64,000 nucleotides of DNA. It comes from Arthrinium phaeospermum. Its lineage: Eukaryota > Ascomycota > Sordariomycetes > Amphisphaeriales > Apiosporaceae. Of the stretch, positions 60,422 through 64,000 are shown one piece after another; position 1 is the stretch's first letter; the number at the start of each line of letters is the position of its first letter. The notes under the pieces are model-generated. The model saw only the letters and a list, made by a program, of their open reading frames with translations, made no database searches and was not told the DNA's origin. The position numbers were made by a program, and so were the translations under genes. The stretch spans positions 1,922,001 through 1,986,000 of the forward strand of contig QYRS01000005.1 in assembly GCA_006503535.1 (NCBI GenBank), written 5' to 3'.

Positions 60422-63400
60422 TGTGCCGTTGGGTTTGGTGAGTACCGCTTCGAAGGGCAAAATCCCTGGCGTAGAGTACAATCGGTTCAAAAGAGTGACG
60501 ATGAGTTAGGCAGTTAGTTGGTTGATCAATAAAAGAGAGGCAGACGGAAATCTCAACGTCTATAAGTTCGCCAGTCGCCACTTAACCCGAGAGTGGTGGT
60601 TCCCACGTGCGGCGGTGCGTATCTAGATCTTTGTGTCGCAGAGGGGCCAGGCCTGCCTCACCTTCTGCATCGCGAAGCAATGCAATTTGGGCATTCTCGT
60701 ACATAGGTAGGGATTCATGCCCTCGTATAGTGGGCAACTTTACCGGGGTGAGCTGTTCGCCATCGGCGAGACTGTCCACAACGGGGCCTAGCCTGAAGGC
60801 GTTGCGATGGGTCCCTGCTGGACGAGCAAATTAGTAGTAGCATCTCCGTACAGGGCACACCTAGCTTATATGCCTTTTGCTGTCGGCGTCAGGCTTCAGA
60901 AACCATGGTGTAGACCACATTGATCAATTCGAGGCTCAAGCAGCGAGACGGGATGAAGACGTTGGAAACAATGCCCCGTGAGGCCGTTCCAGAAGCTTTC
61001 CACATCCCGCCCGTCCGTCTGAGGGAGCTTGGGCGGTGCCCTTGCCCAATAAACGGCGTTATGCTGACATGGACCCCTGAAATTTGGCTCGATACCCATA
61101 CCCAGGCCGATGCGGGGCAGCCGTCAGCCGTTAGTGGGGAACATCTCATCTACGGACGATGGATCAATGATCATGGTACGATTTTACCTTGCACCGCAAA
61201 CCGCAGTCTACCTATGTATTAGTTGCTGGTTGCACTGTCAAACTGCCCTTGCCAAACATGCTGCCTTTGCAGATGAGGTTGCCCGATACGGGTATTCTAG
61301 ACCAATGCATGGGCATCGTCGACTCGGCGCGTGCCGCCCTGATGGCAAGTTCCGCTTCACACAGCCTGTATACCAGGGCATGAAATTGCTGCGAGGCTCA
61401 AGCAATAACGACTATCAAAGTTTTTCTCGAGGGACTTTTTGGTGGAATCTATCGAACATGGGACATGTATGAGATGCAATCATTGTTCGGCTCTGGTGGT
61501 TCAGTACAGGAGTCGATGTGAACAAAAGGACCATTGCCAGGAACGGGGCAATCAAAGTATAGTTTGGAGGCCGTACTTGTTAGCGAATGCCCTCAGCCAA
61601 ACAACGCCGCGGGTTTTATTTCCAGCATACCCATGCTGGCGATTGTGGCTGTTAATCGATATTGACACCATAAATAATGAGCCCAGTTTCCGCCAGTCTA
61701 GGATATTGTGACTTTCTATCGAACATACCGGGTCAAGTCCTAGCAGTCTCTTGAGAGCATATACGAGGTCTCGGGGGGTAGTAGAACTTGATGATCTGAT
61801 GTTGCCTTATAATAGAAAATGGCTTGGTTCTTTTCCCAGGACATTTGATAACGGATCTCCAGACTTCAACTTCTGGTAGTTTTATGGCATCCGCACCCAG
61901 ATTAGGTCTTTAGCTTGTAATACGTCATTTGTTGGGTACTCGGTGTACCATGTAGCTGAACCGCTCGAAGTTGATAACATGGACTTTGGGTACTAGAAAT
62001 AAAGTTGATAGGCTAGGAGGCTTGGTTGAATCTCAACCGATGACTAGACCTAAAGTCCATGCCAAACATACCTAGTCACTTACACTTCAAACAATGATTT
62101 CAGTTATGCGGAAATAGCAATAGAACGCATTTAAATTGCGAAGAATTATTAATAATCTCAATGATATACGTAGTATAGATAGAGTATATAACTACTTGGA
62201 GGGGAGCTTACATACTAAAGACGGACATCGAAGATTGATGTTTCCTGGAGAAAATAGCTGCCGCTCCCATGATGTGCAACCCTTTTTTGATCCTCTCCTC
62301 TAGAAGCATGAAAGTGAAATTTAGTATTAGTACAAAAGGATACCAAATACCAAGACAGGTATGAAGTTTGTGTAATAGAGAAAGATTTGATTCCATATGG
62401 TTGATCTCATCAAGGCAAGTTGGTAGCCGACGGTTGGGACTTGATGTCGACAGCCGCCAACTTTTAGCAGCAGGTTGGAGTGAGATACCGGCGGACAGGG
62501 TTGCCAAGACTTGGGTCAAGGGTCTGTTGCACGCCGGGAAAACACGACGCGTTGACTTGAGCCGAGACACTCTTTTCAAGCATGTTCAAATGTGCGTGTA
62601 TTCGTCAGAGAACTTCTTCACTCCAATACGAAGGAGATGTATAGTCAGCTGTTTTAATTGATGGCAAGAAGAGAGTGAATGCATGGGGCATGAACATAGC
62701 TGCAATGTTTGCGCCAAGTGCCTAATTGCAGTACCAAGAGGATGAGCCCGTGAATGTATTGATGTGATTGGCATTATGGCATTGTCGGAGACCTGTTCGT
62801 TACATGCAATGGGGATGATGCACCAACCAGTGTATGTGAACGAGAGAAAAGAAAAACGATGAATATATACTTATGCATGGCTTGGTCTATGTGTAGTACT
62901 CCTGAAATGAAGCTCTCACGAACACAGCAAGAGCTGATTCATGAATATGCAGTGACATAGCTTTTGAAGCTTGGGCCATTGGGGGAAGCTAGAGCTGGCT
63001 GGGACTAAGTTGATCGCGTAAAGCAACGGAAGTCGGTCGTCTGGCCCCTACTTCTCAGAGCTCCAGCTATTGGACCAACAACGCGTGGACCAATGATCCC
63101 GTCTCAATCGACCCGAGACGCCAATCGAGAGTCGCGTAGTACACCTTTCCATCTCGTCAAATCATCACCCAACGCCTGATGCGCCGCTGTCTCTAGACTC
63201 ATTTACCCTTCGGTATCGCCAATCCCAACTGTGCCAGCCGTTTCCCAAGCATCCTGTATTCGCTTTCGCAAGCATTTGCGCAACGAAATTGATACATGCA
63301 CCACCTTTTTCTGCATGCTTTGACCCGGCAACACCGACTTGCAGGCGGCTAAGTTGTGTCGGAGCTGTCACGTCCCGCCTCGGATTTTCCTTCGACGCCT

Positions 63401-63514
63401 CCCCACGCACCAACCAAGACACGGCTCCTCTACCATCGCCCACACTAGAGATTCACGCTCATCATCCACCACGCGACCCAGTCGCCCCAACCCACGATCA
63501 AGCCAACCAACACG
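60422..63514. other. Divergent intergenic region, AT-rich in the middle
   Basis: This lies between the leftward hydrolase and rightward PDS5 genes and holds both promoters. The part from about 61.7 to 62.4 kb is noticeably AT-rich. No gene, RNA gene or transposon domain was recognised. Confidence 0.45.
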
Positions 63515-64000
63515 ATGGCGCGCACACGGGACCAAGAGCCTGAAGAGGACGAGCAGATGGAGGATGAAGAATTGGTCGACCTGCAGTTCAACGAGACGTT
63601 AACATGGAGAGCGGGCAAGCCGATCGCTACGGGCGAGCTCTTGCGCCGACTCGAAAAACTCTCCAAGGAATTGGTCGATATGGAGCAAGACACAGTGAAC
63701 AAGGAGTCTCTTCACGCTGTTTCGAAGCAGCTGGCGTCGCACAACCTGTTGTCGCATAAAGAGGCAGGCGTGAAGGCGTACACCGCATCTTGCCTGGTCG
63801 ATATTCTGAAGCTATGCGCTCCCGACGCGCCATTCACACCATCACAGCTGAAGGTTTGTTTGGCCCTTCGCCTTTCGCACTGCGTTGACCTCGTGATCTC
63901 TAACTGGGCCATTTCTTTTATTTATAGGACATCTTCAACCTTTTCATCAAAGTCGTCCTCCCTGCGCTATGGGATCCGACACACCCCTACAACAAGCAAC
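63515..64000 (+). CDS. PDS5: Sister chromatid cohesion protein PDS5, N-terminal part (runs off the window)
   Basis: Exon 1 is 63515-63853 (113 codons). A 74 bp intron (GTTTGT … TTTATAG) follows, and exon 2 starts at 63928 and continues past the window end. PDS5 binds the cohesin ring and controls its loading, acetylation and release. The start MARTRDQEPEEDEQMEDEE is acidic. The first HEAT-repeat region follows: RLEKLSKELVDMEQD, SKQLASHNLLSHKEAGVKAY, TASCLVDILKLCAPDAPFTP and SQLKDIFNLF, ending DPTHPYNKQ at the window edge. The block HKEAGVKAYTASCLVDILKL is highly typical of PDS5. The ATG at 63515 is the first in frame and fits the usual N-terminus. No frame problem is seen. Confidence 0.93.
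   Translation, partial: MARTRDQEPEEDEQMEDEELVDLQFNETLTWRAGKPIATGELLRRLEKLSKELVDMEQDTVNKESLHAVSKQLASHNLLSHKEAGVKAYTASCLVDILKLCAPDAPFTPSQLKVCLALRLSHCVDLVISNWAISFIYRTSSTFSSKSSSLRYGIRHTPTTSN

Overview
The window is nuclear DNA of a filamentous ascomycete (Pezizomycotina, probably Sordariomycetes). The evidence is short GT..AG introns (about 44-125 bp), long gene-free spacers, and several families typical of these fungi: a Pth11-like rhodopsin-domain receptor, a 2EXR protein, fungal C2H2 factors, a fungal ubiquitin-like-domain protein and an allantoate-permease-type transporter. The genus is not identified. I saw no convincing tRNA, rRNA, CRISPR array or intact transposon.

Layout. 1-9 kb: the 3' end of an unrecognised gene (+), then glycine cleavage T-protein (-), ARF-type GTPase (-, 4 exons), a p24/emp24 cargo receptor (+, 3 exons) and a small Cys/His-rich fungal protein (-). 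9-23 kb: long spacers around two related C2H2 zinc-finger genes (+). 23-30 kb: a decayed gene and a ubiquitin-like-domain gene (+). 33-36 kb: a sugar-porter MFS gene (+) carrying a 161 bp exact internal tandem duplication. 37-43 kb: a Kelch-repeat gene (+), complex I 24 kDa subunit (-) and a PrxQ/Dot5-type peroxiredoxin (-). 45-48 kb: a Dal5-like transporter (-, about 10 exons). 50-60 kb: 2EXR protein, CMP/dCMP-type deaminase, mRNA capping enzyme, Pth11-like receptor and a secreted alpha/beta hydrolase (all -). 63.5 kb to the end: the 5' part of the cohesin cofactor PDS5 (+).

The genes are mostly unrelated housekeeping or accessory genes and do not form an obvious pathway or cluster. The most striking property is structural. 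From about 13 to 48 kb nearly every gene has clear protein homology but needs one or more reading-frame shifts of a base or two, often at short homopolymers, while genes at 1-9 kb and 50-64 kb read cleanly. The five short tandem duplications seen also all lie between 12.7 and 45 kb. A lower-quality stretch of assembly explains this best, since a conserved complex I subunit is affected, but real decay of some genes cannot be excluded. The gene at 26.1-27.7 kb has both shifts and stops and is treated as a true pseudogene. I found no convincing new biological system.
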